Shown piece by piece: positions 1 to 11,034 of a DNA stretch of 64,000 nt (its first letter is position 1; each line of letters starts with the position of its first letter). Below the pieces are notes generated by a model. It was given only the letters and a program-made list of their open reading frames with translations. It did no database searches and was not told the DNA's origin. This DNA is from Dromiciops gliroides (lineage: Eukaryota; Chordata; Mammalia; Microbiotheria; Microbiotheriidae): assembly GCF_019393635.1 (NCBI RefSeq), contig NC_057867.1, positions 4,970,821 to 5,034,820 of the forward strand, read 5' to 3'. A program made the translations under genes and the position numbers.

Positions 1-340
1 TCCCTTCCCCCTTTGGAAATATTTCCTTTGGTCTAAGCTACACCTGCAATGAGCAGGTTGCCCGCTAGGCAGTAGAGCTACAGGCCCGAGGAAGTGTGGC
101 CCAAGGGCTGAATGCCTTTTCTCCCCAGCCCCACCAGGAGGGACAGCATCACCTGGATCAGGGCTTGAGCAAACCAGCACTCAGCCTAGCATCCCTGGCC
201 TGGGCCTTGCTTCCCCATCCCTTGCAGAGATTGGGAGCTGCTTGAGGGCAGGGGCTGTCTTTTGCCTCTTTTTGTGTCCCCTGGCATTCAACACAGCACC
301 TGGAACATAGTAGGTGTTTACTTGGTGTTTATTGAATTGA
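1..340 (+). repeat. L2 3' end remnant (about 190-335) after unassigned intron
   Basis: The stretch at 225-325 reads as the end of an L2 LINE: GAGCTGCTTGAGGGCAGGGG, a CTTTTTGTGTCCCC motif, then GCACCTGGAACATAGTAGG and a TTTATTGAATTGAA tail. The first 190 bases show nothing I recognise. All of it is upstream intron of the Rag gene. Confidence 0.6.
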
Positions 341-1060
341 ACTGAATGTGTAGGAAACTGCAAAACAGGCAGCCTTTTGGCAGTTTCTTGGCTGAAAGTG
401 AGGCTAGAGGGTGGCCCAAGTTCTCTCTCTTCCTCAACAGCAGGGACCAGATGGCTGCCACCCTGAATCTGGGTGCTGAAGTCATCATGGCCTTAGGTTG
501 GAGATTTCTCTGGGGGCTTCATGTCGAATGTTCAGAGAGGAAAACCTTTTCCTTAGTGCTTCTGAGCAGTTCCCCAGCATCAGCCAATGAAAGTATTTGT
601 GCCCTTTTTGGTAGAGCAAACTGAGAATCCACTCCTAGTAGCCGGCAGGCACATTAGTCTGCTCGGACTTATTGAGTGATGCCTCTAAGTCACAGGGCCA
701 GCTTTGGGGAAGTGCTGTGTGTCAACTGCCAGCAGTTGTCAGGAGCGCCATTACTTTTCATCCAGAAATCTTCTCCAGTTATATATTCTCTCTCTGGCTC
801 TATCTCTACATAGGTAGATAGGACTATCTATCTAGCTATAACCAGAAAAATGCCAAAATCTTCTTGGAAGTAAGTGCATTTTCATTCATTGTTTCAAGAC
901 TTCCAGCACAATGACGAATTCTTAATTATTTTCTTTTGCTTCGGACTTAACTGTTTTAAATGAAATCTTGTGAAATACTTTGAACATACTTCGAATTTCA
1001 CATTTTTATAAAGTTCACTTTTGTTGTTGTTTTTTAGTTTTTTGGTTTTGGGGTTTTGGG
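340..1060. other. Intron of the Rag gene, nothing recognised
   Basis: No exon with convincing splice sites and no repeat I can name. A short imperfect CTAT/TAGA-type simple sequence lies at about 783-842. Confidence 0.5.
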
Positions 1061-1197
1061 GTGAGGCAGTGGGGGTTAAGTGACTTGCCCAGGGTCACAC
1101 AGCTAGTAAGTGTTGAGTGTCTGAGGTCAGATTTGAACTCAGGTCCTCCTGAATCCAGGGCCAGTGCTTTATCCACTGTGCCACCTAGCTGCTCCCC
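1061..1197 (-). mobile_element. tRNA-derived CORE SINE (WSINE/WALLSI-like)
   Basis: Antisense copy with the CACACAGCTAGTAAGTGT core and a GCTGCTCCCC end. The T-rich tail at about 1022-1060 is its poly(A). Confidence 0.85.
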
Positions 1198-1690
1198 ATT
1201 CAGTCAGTTCTTAGCCCATCCAAGTGTACTATTGTCGGTCTCCTATTTCTCTGTCTTTTAAGAAAGACTTTATAAGACAGCTTCGCTAAAAGCCCCACCA
1301 ATGGAGATCTAATGCGGTCCAATCTATAATCTAATTTCTAGGCTTATAGAGTTACCTGGGACATTCTGGGCCACTAGATGGCTAGGGTGTGGCCAAAGCT
1401 GGACTTGGTCTCAGTTCTGCCAACTCCAAGGCTTGCCCTCTATCCCCTGTGCCTCATACCACTTTAGTGACCCTGTAAAAAAAACCAAAACCCAAAAAAC
1501 CTTAGTCTGGTATAAGCTGTTTTTGCTGAAGCCAAGCTGGCTCTATGTGATCACCACTTCCTTTTCTAGACATTTATTAACAACCAGTGTTTAAGTATAC
1601 ATTCCAGCATTGTACCAGGAATTGTCCCACTCACTGACCTGTAGTATGAGGAGGCCATTTTCTTTTTTCAGTCTTTGCCCTTCTCTGATC
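1197..1690. other. Intron, possible degraded SINE near 1365-1480
   Basis: CACTAGATGGCTAGGGTGTG at 1371 and an A-rich stretch near 1477-1500 look like the ends of a strongly decayed SINE. The rest is unassigned. Confidence 0.35.
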
Positions 1691-1930
1691 ATCCGCTACA
1701 TCTTGTGTTCTTCCTGCTTTGGCAGAGATCATGGATCTCTGGTGGCTCATGGGTCACTTTAACTAGTTCTTTCAGTACTTGAGGATGGAGTCCATTCAGC
1801 TCTGGTGACTTGACTTCATCAAGGCTGTCTGTCTGCCTACTTAGTGGCTGGTGCTGCCTTTCTTGATTTATAGAATGTACTGAAGTTTCTTGGTTGGGTC
1901 TCTTCCTGTTAATGAGCTCCAATCCCCTAA
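1690..1930 (-). mobile_element. CR1/L3-like LINE reverse transcriptase relic
   Basis: The minus-strand 77-codon frame (1689-1922) contains SPELNGLHPQVLKELVKV followed by EPPEIHDLCQSRKNT. This fits the CR1/L2-clade reverse transcriptase pattern of PDGxHPRVLKEL, then EPL and a short helix. Only this small part survives, so it is a fossil. It could equally be an L2-clade relative. Confidence 0.55.
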
Positions 1931-2064
1931 TCTTCCACCTTGCCTTTAGCTCTTGTTCTGTTCTTGGACGATAAAAATCAACCCAAAATGATTGCCAACT
2001 GAAGACTCTTCAGTGCCAGGCTCAGAGCCACGATTGACGTCAGTGGGCCATGAGTTTCTCCTTG

Positions 2065-2160
2065 GTCCTGGAGTCAGAGAGAACTGGCTTCAAATCTCAC
2101 CTCTGTCACTTAATGGCTATGTGAGTCTATGCAAATTAGTTATACCTCAGTCTTCTCATG
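2065..2160 (+). mobile_element. MIR-like SINE fragment
   Basis: The segment reads CTGGAGTCAGAGAGAACTGG, then a CAAATCTCACCTCTGTCACTTA core and a CTCAGTCTTCTCAT tail, the usual order of MIR core and 3' part. A younger SINE follows at 2182. Confidence 0.6.
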
Positions 2161-2181
2161 GGCATTAAAAATATTTTTCGG

Positions 2182-2350
2182 AGGCAGCTAGGTGGCTCAG
2201 TGGATAAAGAACCAGCCCTGGATTCAGGAGGACCTGAGTTCAAATCCGGCCTCAGATACTTGACACTTACTAGCTGTGTGACCCTGGCAAGTCACTTAAC
2301 CCCCATTGCCCCATCAAAAAAAAAAAAAAAAACCAAACCAAAAAAAACCA
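2182..2350 (+). mobile_element. CORE SINE (WSINE/WALLSI-like)
   Basis: Sense copy from GGCAGCTAGGTGGCTCAG to CATTGCCCCATC with a long A-rich tail. Confidence 0.88.
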
Positions 2351-3493
2351 AAAAACACAAACACACACTCAAAAATTTCAATGGGTTTAGCTCCTAGCCC
2401 AGCCCACCAAAGCCTGTTTATTTAACCCATAATGTAGCTGAACCATAACACTGCATGAATAGTAGCATAGAACCTACCAGACTTAAAACATTACTTCCAA
2501 CTTCCAGAAGTTGCAGGGCAGGGGTTCCAGTTGATCAGGGCTGGGGATGGGGGTGAGGTGTCTTGGTCTTCTGTGGCTAGCAGCTAATAGCTAATAGGGG
2601 TCTGGATCTTCTATGTCAAGGGGTCAGGTTTTATTCAGAGGTGAGTCTTTGCCCATAGTGGGCAACTATGTGCCTGGGGTGGGGCAGTCATTGATAAGTA
2701 AAGGATACTTTTGATGGTCATGGAAGACATTTTCCATAGCTGCACTGTAGAAACAAATAAACAGAGTCACTCCACATTATGTTTTGGGGGCTAAGATCTA
2801 TTAGAAACACATTTATTAATATACCAAGGAATTATTAAGATTCTTCACTGATACAAGTCCCCATTTTCTCCCTGTCCCCCATTAGCCAAAAATCCTAACT
2901 AAAGAGAAGTTTGAAGCTTATGCCTCTCTTAGGGGCATCTACAGAATTCTAAGCAGTTCTCTGTATATCTTGCGTAGTGGTCGCACTCCCAAGAGAAGAG
3001 TGTTTCTCTAAAGGAAAGGGAAAATAAGTGAGAGATACATTGGTGATGTTAAACCCTGACAGATCAGTAGCTTGGCCTCAAGGACTTGGTTGAGAGAGAT
3101 TAGTGCAAGTCACTGTGATCCAAACAGTTACAAAATTATGAGGCCAAGAAGCATTTCTATCTAGAACATTTGAAAAACATGCATCCAGTGTATTCCAGTC
3201 GCTTGGCTCAGAGACAGTTCATGCTGATTCTTGCAGCCAGTGGCTTAAGTGAGTGTGAAGGCCGTGACTCAACAGTTCAGCTTCCTTGACTCCTCACATG
3301 TTTCTTCGGCTGGATGATCTGGACTCACTTTTTGATGATATCCAGAAAACCAGGCAGGAGCTAGAGCTTGTATTTGCCTGATGATAGTGTAAGACTTAAT
3401 GGGAAAGATTTCCCATTCCAGACATTTGGAGGGAAGCAGTATCATCTCTCAGGTCCTTTGTATTTACTGGTGGCTGCTTATCTTTTCCCACAG
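2351..3493. other. Intron of the Rag gene, nothing recognised
   Basis: I searched this stretch for the preceding Rag exon and did not find it. No clear repeat is visible. Confidence 0.5.
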
Positions 3494-3585
3494 GTAATCT
3501 CCCATTACCAGTGTAAAGAACAACGTGATGTCCACAGGTTTGAGAAGATCAGCAACATTATCAAGCAGTTCAAGCTGAGCTGCAG
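3494..3585 (+). CDS. RRAGB: Rag GTPase A/B, third-last coding exon
   Basis: This exon is preceded by a pyrimidine tract ending in CAG at 3491-3493 and followed by a GTGAG donor at 3586-3590. It encodes 30 complete residues beginning [18 protein letters not shown] and ending KLSC, plus two bases of a serine codon completed by the next exon. The peptide matches the start of the last third of RagA/RagB, inside the C-terminal roadblock domain that pairs with RagC or RagD and docks on Ragulator at the lysosome. The exon expected before it (around the stretch ending in ATFL) is not found in 1-3493, so the upstream intron runs off the window. RagA and RagB are almost identical here. I favour RRAGB because the gene has introns, whereas eutherian RRAGA is intronless; a marsupial gene catalogued as RRAGA is the alternative. 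The family call is secure, the paralogue is not. Confidence 0.93.
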
Positions 3586-3831
3586 GTGAGGTCTGCTGGT
3601 GGTTTGCCTATATATGTCCATCTTTCTGTCTCATGGACATATTCATACTTTCCCTAGTGAATGAGAACCATGACTGTCCACCATCTCCACTCATAGCTTG
3701 ATGTGGACTTACACAGAACACTTTGTTTAACTACTTCTTTTAATAAGGCCCACGTTGTTTTTAGCCCTGCATTGGAAATTCTGGGTTTGTAGAGGGCATT
3801 TAATGTGGGTCTCCAGAGTAAGATTTTTGTC

Positions 3832-4081
3832 TGTGTTGTTCAATCGTGTCCAACTCTTTGTGGCCCCATTTAGGGTTTTCTTAAGGCAAAGACACTGGAG
3901 TGGTTTGCCATTTCCTTCTCTGGCTAATTTTGCAGATAAGGAAACTGAAGTAAATAGGGTGAAGTGATTTGCCCAGGGTCACACAGCTAGTAAGAGTCTG
4001 AAGCCAGATTTGAACTCAGGAAGAGGAGCCTTCCTGACTCTAGGCTTGGAGCTCTATCCACTGCACCACCTGGCTTCCCCC
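3832..4081 (-). mobile_element. Mar1-like long CORE SINE
   Basis: Antisense element with TTGTTCAATCGTGTCCAACT, the GGAAACTGAAGT box and the shared CACACAGCTAGTAAG core, ending GCACCACCTGGCTTCCCC. Longer than the ordinary SINEs because it keeps the Mar1 tail part. Confidence 0.75.
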
Positions 4082-4149
4082 CTCCTAGTCTGTACTCAGG
4101 CTCGACTCACCTGCCGCTGTAATTTTGGCCTCGCCCAAGTGCATCCTGT

Positions 4150-4320
4150 GTTGGGTTTGGCTTTGGCAGAATGTGGCATAGAAGAAAAATCAGTGGGTCT
4201 GAAGTCAGATGATCTGGGTTCAAATGTTGACTCAGCAATGTGGGCAAGTTTTACCTCTTGAGGCCGAGGTCACACAATCGGTAACAGATGGAGCTAGCAC
4301 TTGAGCCCAGGTTTTTCTGT
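4150..4320 (+). mobile_element. Degraded MIR/Mar1-type fragments
   Basis: Contains CTGGGTTCAAATGTTGACTC and a separate GGTCACACAATCGGTAAC piece, both SINE core remnants in opposite orientations. Strongly decayed. Confidence 0.4.
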
Positions 4321-5658
4321 TTCTAAGTTCCATGTTCTTTTTCATGTACCGTGCATGGAACATTGAGGTACTTGTCGACTCGCTGAAGTATAAAGTTTAG
4401 TAGGCAATTAGTAGACTCAGAAAGATGGACTTGAAAACATCCAAACAGAGGAGCCCTTGTGGGAGTTTGATTGGTAAAAGGTTCAGGCCCTTTATGTGCA
4501 GTCCAGTGGGAGACACAGGTAGTGGTTTTCCACTTCTTTCCTTCTCTTAAATATGGTGCATACCTGCGTTTTCCTACGTGGCACTCATCTTGACTCGTGA
4601 GCTGACATGGCTTGCAAGTTATTAATGTGTTACAGATGTTATTCATGATGTCTCTTTTCTGCACAAAATCAGTTTTTAATCATTCCATGAAAAATTAGCA
4701 TTGTGAGGAGAGTGGGCAGTGAATACCAGAATCACATTATTAAAGATGGAGAATAAATCATTTTGGTGGAAATCTTCTAGGAGAGCAGAAAGGAGGGGGA
4801 CTTTGTTTTCCATTTGAGCAATTTGAGTTTTCTTGTTCCTGAAATCTTTGGTCTTTTCAGTCTCCCCCCGCCCTTATTTTTCTTTTTGCTCACTTCCTGA
4901 CTCCTTCCCTTCCTTGGGCACTGCTTCTCAAAGTATGTCAGCTTCCTCCCAAACTGGGTATTTCATGGTTCACTAGCCTGTGTCAACTGACTTTTGGATG
5001 GTCAGAACTGTATCCGCTGGATTACTTCATCCCACTTCCCCCACACACATACCCTCCATGCAAAGTGTCCTGTCCTAGTGACCTGTCCCACTCCTTTTGT
5101 TCCTTAGTACTCTGTCCCAGCACTGGCAGTTTAGAGCCTTCTTTCCCCAGCACCAGTTCTTCTGGGTTGCAGCCCCTAGCAGGCTTTTGTTCCTGAAGGA
5201 CTTTGACCAAGCTGACTTGAGGTCTGAGCAAACTTCCACAATCTGGAGCTGGGGTCTTTATGGCACTGGAAAGAGGGCAGGGAGACAGGGATGTAGGGCT
5301 GGGTTTTGATGTCAGCCTGTGTTGTGTCCTTGGCTCTGCTAGTATCGCCTTGTTGCCAATAGTGTTGGAGCTCAGGGAGGGATACTGAGTGAGCTCAAGC
5401 TCAGGGAACATCACTTCTTAGGCTCAGGGGATTTTTTTAAACCTCTTTTTGGATTCTGAGTGGCCTAGACCATGGAAATATCTTTGGTGCATCATTTCTG
5501 TTTTGGAAATGTTGCACACATGTGATTATTCACTTGAGAAGGTGAAATAGCCCTGAACCATAATGCTTCATTAAGGGTCCAGGCATCCAAGGAAGACAGT
5601 AGAAAAGATGTTGTTCTCTGGTTTTGTTTTTAAATAGCTTTTCTCCTTTCCCTTCCAG
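4320..5658. other. Intron of the Rag gene, nothing recognised
   Basis: No supported exon. A long minus-strand open frame at 5022-5414 has no recognisable domain and sits inside the intron; I treat it as chance. Confidence 0.5.
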
Positions 5659-5774
5659 TAAGCTGGCAGCCTCCTTCCAGAGCATGGAAGTCCGGAACTC
5701 TAACTTTGCTGCTTTCATTGATATCTTTACTTCTAACACCTACGTGATGGTTGTCATGTCTGATCCATCGATAC
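5659..5774 (+). CDS. RRAGB: Rag GTPase A/B, second-last coding exon
   Basis: The acceptor is CCTTCCAG (5651-5658) and the donor is GTAAGT (5775-5780). The first base completes the serine codon begun in the previous exon, 38 codons follow, and the last base starts a proline codon. The translation runs from [16 protein letters not shown] to VVMSDPSI, the beta-strand-rich core of the Rag C-terminal roadblock domain. It has no stop, frameshift or unusual residue that I can see. Intron phases (2 before, 1 after) match the flanking exons exactly, so the three exons splice into one continuous frame. The flanking introns hold SINEs (3832-4081, 5894-6070, 7055-7207) but no other coding sequence. Confidence 0.94.
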
Positions 5775-5893
5775 GTAAGTTAAGAAAAACAAAAAACTCT
5801 CAAGACTCTCAGTGGTATTACTTTTGTCTCACTGGTACATAAAACAACCCACAAAACAGATTCCAGATAATTGAGGCTTCTAAAGAAGGTAGA

Positions 5894-6070
5894 GGGGCAG
5901 CTAGGTGGCACAGTGGATAAAGCACCGGCCCTGGATTCAGGAGGACCTGAGTTCAAATCCGGGCCTCAAACACTTGACGCTTACTAGCTGTGTGACCCTG
6001 GGCAAGTCACTTAACCCTCGTTGCCCCAAAAGAAAAAAGAAAAGAAAGAAAGAAAAAAAAAGAGAAACAA
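5894..6070 (+). mobile_element. CORE SINE (WSINE/WALLSI-like)
   Basis: Sense copy with GGATAAAGCACCGGCCCTGG and an A/G-rich tail to about 6070. It lies 120 bases after the 5774 donor. Confidence 0.88.
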
Positions 6071-7030
6071 AACACCATGCTTCAGGCTTCGTGATGCAAA
6101 TGTTAGGCTGACTAGTAAATGGAGGTGCTGATCTGGGAATGCCGAAATGCCAAGTGGCTTTGCTTAAATTGTTAGTACATGCCATGGTCTTGCCCATCCT
6201 TTTTCCCAAGCCAGAAGTACCATCTTCTCAGTTTGTGCTAGAGGGTGAAAATGTGTCAGCGCCCAGACTTCAGCTGCTGGATTCAGAGTAGCTGCTAGGT
6301 CTGGTAACTGGTTCCAGTTTGCTCTACCTTTGATCTACTGGAACCTCCTCCTACCTTAGGCTGCCAAGATCCAAGAGCCAGGCTACCAATTAGTACTTAG
6401 AACTGTTTTCCTTAATTTCATTTTAATTCTTTGGATAATAATTTGATGATTGTGTGAATGTGCAGGTGCCAATCCTGCACCTCTTGCCTTGGATTTCTCC
6501 CAGGAGAGGGAGGTTTGTCAATGAGGCGTCCATGTGGAGTCCAGCTCCCTTCGTCACAGATTTGTTGAGCCTCATTACAAATTCTCCCCAGCTTGCTCAG
6601 GCAAATGTGGGTATGTGAGTGCACGCCCCTGCTAGCCCTCACACGTTTGATAAAGCATACCTTCCACAATATCTGCTGATTTGCTACTCTTCTCATCCAT
6701 CCCTGTCTTTACAAGAAAAATCCCAATTTCTTTAGCTTCCCAATATGGGAATGGCATGAGGGACTCACTCTTCCCCAGTCTGCTTGTTCTGGACTCCTTC
6801 AGGACCTTCCATCTCGTGCCTTGGAGCTCTTCTAGTTTTACCTAGGAAGAAAGGAGATTTCTCTGTCTTTTGTACCATTTGGGCCCAGTGACAGCTCTGA
6901 AGCCTCTACGTACCCCTCCTCACTTAAACATACACAGAAAGTGGGGTGGCATATGTTCAGTCACTTGCAAGTGTATGTGTTTGAATGTATTTTAGTGTCT
7001 AAATAAAGTGGCTTCTAGATTCAGTAGGAG
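6071..7030. other. Intron of the Rag gene, nothing recognised
   Basis: Mixed-composition sequence without exon or named repeat. Confidence 0.45.
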
Positions 7031-7054
7031 GCATTTTATTAAGTGTCTACTGTG

Positions 7055-7207
7055 GGGGACAGCTAGGTGGCACAGTGGATAAGGTGCCGGCCCTGGATTC
7101 AAGAGCACCTGAGTTCAAATCCAGCTTCAAAAAATGCTTGACACTTACTAGCTGTGTGACCCTGGGCAAGTCACTTAACCCTCATTGCTCCACCAAAAAA
7201 AAAAAAA
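7055..7207 (+). mobile_element. CORE SINE with exact target-site duplication
   Basis: Sense copy flanked by TGTCTACTGTG at 7044-7054 and 7208-7218. It splits an older sequence of the TTTATTAAGTGTCTACTGTG type (an ancient interspersed repeat, family not certain). Confidence 0.9.
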
Positions 7208-7218
7208 TGTCTACTGTG

Positions 7219-8400
7219 TGCAAAAGGTCCTGAGGAAACAGAAAGTTAGGGGACTTAAAATCCCTGCTCTCTGAGCTCAAGGAGTGGAATGGACAGGACT
7301 TGGAAACCAGCTAGGTCTGAGTGGTGAAGGAGGGAAGAGTCAAAGGTTATAAATATAGGATGCTGGGTGAATGGCAAATGATTCCCCTAGCCAAATGGGA
7401 AAGCCTGGAGGAGGACAACAGCTTTAGGGAAATGAATGATGTGAGACACTTTTGGAGATAGGCTGTCTCTTCAATTACCCTCTGTTACATTTCCCTATGG
7501 TACCCCTCCAGTAGAATGGAAGATCTTGAAATCAGGGAATGTTTACTCTGTACCAGCCAAGTGGCTTACTGCTCTATGGATATGTTGGTCTATGGCCTGG
7601 GCCCAGGCCTGGGATGTACCCCCTCCTTACTGCCACTCTGGGGCATACACAGCTTCTTCAAGGCTACAGCTGAGTGCTAGCTAGCTCCTAGCTGTGGCAG
7701 GTGCCCATAGCGGCCCATGCCGCCACCTCCTCAGGAAACAACTTGGATCTGATCAGCTGGCTTTGCTCCTCAGGAACGTAGAAGTTCTGTGAGAACAGGG
7801 TAGCACATGAGAGCTACTTAGCTCTGGTCAAATTCAAGAAGGACTGCCTTAGAATCTTTGGGAATGCTGCGTCATCTGCTGCCCATTTTAAAGAGTATGG
7901 CCTTTCCATCACAAGCATGTATTTTCCTTGGATCTAAGAATACAAGTTGTTCATTTGGGCCCAGGAAGGATTTTTAGGCTCAGTTTCCCTTTGAATGGAT
8001 TTCTCTGGAATTCTCCTGAGTCCTTCTTGGCTCTTAAGCAGTGTCATAGCTTGTTCTTCTAGCCTCACTCTCAGTCTTGCTCTTGCTCTCCTATACATTT
8101 TGCAGAGTGATTCATAGAACAAAGACTAAGCACACTTTGGATCATTTAGAAAAGATTTTGAGAGAGACCTCAGTTTCTTTTTCGGAAGGCTATTTTTGGG
8201 GGTGTTGCTGTTGTTTCCTTGCAACTAAAATGATTTCACTTCAGTCAACAGCCAGGTCCCTTCTCTGGTACTATGACCACCCCGGGGGCACAAGGGTCCA
8301 AATCAAACAGGCCAGCCCTGACAGGGCTTCTTTGCTGCTACTCTAGACAGGAGCTTAAGAGCCACTGAGATCTACCCACAAAGGCTGGACAATGGCGGCC
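7219..8400. other. Intron before the terminal exon
   Basis: No gene or named repeat seen. Only the last 40 or so bases before the exon have clear counterparts in the downstream array copies (for example 21550-21591). Confidence 0.5.
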
Positions 8401-8456
8401 TGCACAGCAGGCCAGCTCTTTACTCCTACTTTATGTTCTTTTCTCTCCCCCCATAG

Positions 8457-8554
8457 CTTCTGCAGCCACCCTGATCAATATCCGCAATGCCAGGAAACAT
8501 TTCGAGAAGTTGGAGCGAGTGGATGGACCAAAGCACAGCCTTCTCATGCGCTAA
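8457..8554 (+). CDS. RRAGB: Rag GTPase A/B, terminal coding exon with stop
   Basis: The acceptor is CCCCCCATAG (ending 8456). Two bases complete the proline codon, then 31 codons and TAA (8552-8554). The peptide starts [19 protein letters not shown] and ends GPKHSLLMR, the known C-terminus of RagA/RagB. Together the three exons give 101 residues, about the last third of a 313-residue RagA-type protein. The earlier GTPase domain exons are outside the window. This exon is the seed of the downstream array: decayed copies start at 11035, 15026, 21592, 26012 and 52686. The copies at 11035, 15026, 21592 and 52686 have CATCACTTCT where this one has CATAGCTTCT, so only this copy keeps the ancestral splice acceptor; the fragment at 26012 lacks that part. 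All copies carry substitutions or frame loss, so this is the only functional version in view. Confidence 0.95.
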
Positions 8555-9290
8555 ATGTGGTCATGTGACACTTGGGGAAACGTCGAGAACTCCATTGTGT
8601 TCTTGGTTTGGTCTTGAGTTTTGACAATTTAGTATTGCCATTATGTATTCAGGCTTTGAGATGAATGCTGCTTGTCACCTCTATATTTTTACCCTGTGCT
8701 CCCCCCTCTTCAAAGAAAACACACACATACATACCCCCCCACCCTGTACACATACATGCATATATCTACAGACACTTGTCCAGACCTATAACACAGTCCC
8801 ACACAGATGCACTTTCACATATGGAAGGATACCCAGCAGAGTATGAAGATCTTCGTGTAAAAAGAGGGGCTCTTAGGGCACAAGGAAAGGGGACTTGCAC
8901 ATCATATATTAACATAGTTCTACTAGTTATGCATGCCAAGCCTTTACTTTGGAATATACTGCCTCTGATTATGAATGACATGGATGGAATTCTGCTCTTT
9001 TATCAGCAAGATGCTACAAAGCATTTCGAAATCCCTCCTTGTTCTCAATTATAAAACAAAATGTTACTCCTTAGGGATCCTTAGTTCCCTGCAGCTTGTA
9101 AGTGTTTATCTTTTCATTATATTGTTTGTGTCCTTTTTGCCATTGGCAAAAACCTACGGGTCTTCAGGAGTTGATCCCCAATTTATTCCTGGAGAATTCC
9201 TGTATTACCCATCCAATGGCAAATGTGTATCAGTCTTATGTTATCTGTATTAATCTTCAGACAAAATAAAGTACTTATGGCAAAGAAATG
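8555..9290 (+). other. RRAGB: 3'UTR of the Rag GTPase gene
   Basis: The untranslated tail runs from the stop codon at 8554 to just past the AATAAA at 9265-9270, about 730 bases. It includes a CA-rich stretch near 8710-8790. The region is repeated, more or less intact, in downstream array copies (11133-11930, 15124-18110, 21690-22960, 44090-44690, 52783-53420). Some copies have AATAAA in the phrase ATGGAATAAAATGTTG (17926, 53230) where the parent reads ATAAAACAAAATGTTA near 9047. The true 3' end would need transcript data. Confidence 0.75.
9265..9270 (+). promoter_or_regulatory. Likely polyadenylation signal AATAAA
   Basis: This is the first canonical AATAAA after the stop codon. It lies in CAGACAAAATAAAGTACTT. 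In the array copies at 18836 and 54364 the same place reads AAAATGAAGCAT, so the signal is lost there. I infer its use from position only. Confidence 0.6.
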
Positions 9291-9364
9291 CAAATATTTA
9301 TGGCTTTCTGGGATGGCTTTTGGGAGTTACCTTCAAGCATGGTGCCAATGAAAGGCAGGCAGGT

Positions 9365-9533
9365 GGGGCAGCTAGGTGGCACAGTGAATAGAGCACCGGC
9401 CCTGGAGTCAGGAGGACCTGAGTTCAAATCCGGCCTCAGACACTTAACACTTACTGGCTGTGTGACCCTGGGCAAGTCACTTAACCCCAATTGCCTCACT
9501 AAAAAAAACAAAAACAAAAAAAGAAAAAAAAAG
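9365..9533 (+). mobile_element. CORE SINE, 14-base target duplication
   Basis: Flanked by AAAGGCAGGCAGGT at 9351-9364 and 9534-9547. The paralogous sites at 18940 and 54466 have a single copy of that motif and no SINE, so this insertion followed the duplication. Confidence 0.93.
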
Positions 9534-9984
9534 AAAGGCAGGCAGGTAAACCCAGACGTGCTCCAGGCCTGGTGGGCTCCTCTTGGCTATGCTATCATGG
9601 TGCCTGGGCACCTGGCATGTCCTAGGGCCAGGTTCAGGAGGCATTGGGAGGCAAAGCTTCAAAGGGTGAGTCCCTGGCCTTGAGGGGCTCTGGGCCAGTT
9701 TGGAAGCAGGGGTGTGACACCACAGCAGCTCTTTGGAACCTTTTCATCTGTCCTCAGACCTCTCACAGCTCCCCTAGTCCCACCCACTCAGCTGAGAACC
9801 TTGCCTCATGCCTAAAAGCCTCTGGGGGCAAGTGTTGGGCAGGGCCCAGGTATCCCCATGCCATTATTTTGGGCCCTCTTTCACACTTTTGCCTGTTGTT
9901 TCTGTGTACAAAGAGGTTCCAGAAACAAGGGATGGATTTTGCTGAGAAACAGGAACGAGAATCCCAGGTAAAGAAACTACAACT

Positions 9985-10167
9985 GGGGCAGCTAGATGGC
10001 ACAGTGGATAGAGAACCAGCCCTGGAATCAGGAGAATCTGAATTCAGATCCAGCTTTAGACACTTAACTAGCTGTGTGACCCTAGGCAAGCCACTTAGCC
10101 CCAATTGCCTCCACAAAACAAACAAAAAGAAAGAAGAAAGAAAGAAGGAAAAGAAAACAAAAAGAGG
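9985..10167 (+). mobile_element. CORE SINE
   Basis: Flanked by CTACAACT at 9977-9984 and 10168-10175. The paralogous site at 13475 is uninterrupted. Confidence 0.88.
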
Positions 10168-10292
10168 CTACAACTGTCCCATCATTCCGCTGCCACAGAT
10201 GGATTATAAGGCCCAGAAATGTGAGCCATGGAAAGAAAGGTCCCTTGGCCAAACTGCAGTTATCCAGGGATCCCTTACAAAAGGTCTTTTGA

Positions 10293-10454
10293 GGGGCAGC
10301 TAGGTGGTGCAGTGGATAGAGCACCGGCCCTGGATTCAGGAGGACCTGAGTTCAAATCCAGCCTCAGACGCTTGACACTAGTTGTGTGACCCTGGGCAAG
10401 TCACTTAACCCCAGTTGCCTCATCCTCCCCCCGCACCCCCCCCCAAAAAAAAAA
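10293..10454 (+). mobile_element. CORE SINE, shortened core
   Basis: Sense copy lacking the usual CTTACTAG before CTGTGTGACC. It shares this shortening (GACACTAGTTGTGTGACC) with the next copy at 10474. Confidence 0.85.
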
Positions 10455-10473
10455 GTCTTGGAAAGACACAGGA

Positions 10474-10631
10474 GGGGGCAACTACCTGGCTCAATGGATA
10501 AAGCACCAGCCCTGGATTCAGGAGGACCTGAGTTCAAATCCAGCCTCAGACACTTGACACTAGTTGTGTGACCCTGGGCAAATCATTTTACCCTCATTGC
10601 CCCACCAAAAAAAAAAGGAAAATAAAAAAGA
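10474..10631 (+). mobile_element. CORE SINE, shortened core
   Basis: Begins 20 bases after the previous SINE and has the same GACACTAGTTGTGTGACC core, so the two may be related by local duplication or belong to one subfamily. Confidence 0.85.
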
Positions 10632-11034
10632 AAAGATATAGGGTTGTGGTTGTTTGAGGTTATCACTACTTCACATTGACAATCCCTTTTCAACTTCCTC
10701 TGATCCAAGGTCTGTGAGGGTGTGTGAGTAACTGATGAGGATAATTCAGTATCCCTTAATCTACAATTCCATTCTATTTTTAGGTTCAGGTGGGGGGAAG
10801 TTAGTTGTAAGGGAGGAGAAATTCATCCAGGAAACTAAAAGGGTGTCTGCTGCCTACTTCCCATCATTTCAACCCATATATATGTTTTTTGTCTTTCAAG
10901 CATTCTGATTAGTTTGAAAGCCCAGATTCCCTGCAAGCCAAGTGCTCTAATAAACAAAGAGAATGCCCTTTGAATTCCCTGGGGGGTTTTTTCTTACTGT
11001 TGTTCATGTCTATTTTCTTTCCTTTCCCCCATCA

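Larger units (their letters stand above)
8400..10990 (+). repeat. Array unit 0 (parental unit with functional exon)
   Basis: Order of blocks: terminal exon 8457, 3'UTR, poly(A)-region 8985-9290, a GCAAATATTTATGGCTTTC block 9258-9640, a CTCCCCTAGTCCCACCCACT block 9770-9905, a TACAAAGAGGTTCCAGAAAC block 9905-10290, and a GTTCAGGTGGGGGGAAGT block 10640-10900. Each recurs downstream. Compared with later units it lacks the block that contains CATGGTTACAGGAG (deleted at about 9904) and the GACCCTCCATTCC blocks. Four SINEs have entered it. Confidence 0.85.

Noticed and set aside
3368-3589. Open frame starting 126 bases before the 3494 acceptor
   Set aside because: The part before 3494 is intron; a clear acceptor (CCCACAG) and the match to Rag proteins begin only at 3494.
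5022-5414. 130-codon minus-strand open frame in the Rag intron
   Set aside because: No domain, no splice context, no codon evidence; likely chance.
9400-9470. SINE heads as tRNA genes
   Set aside because: They retain A-box and B-box-like parts (GTTCAAATCC) but no complete cloverleaf, and occur in dozens of dispersed copies.
9644-10303. 219-codon plus-strand open frame
   Set aside because: It crosses an array block, a SINE and its tail without any recognisable domain. The paralogous regions at 19000 and 54550 do not keep the frame.
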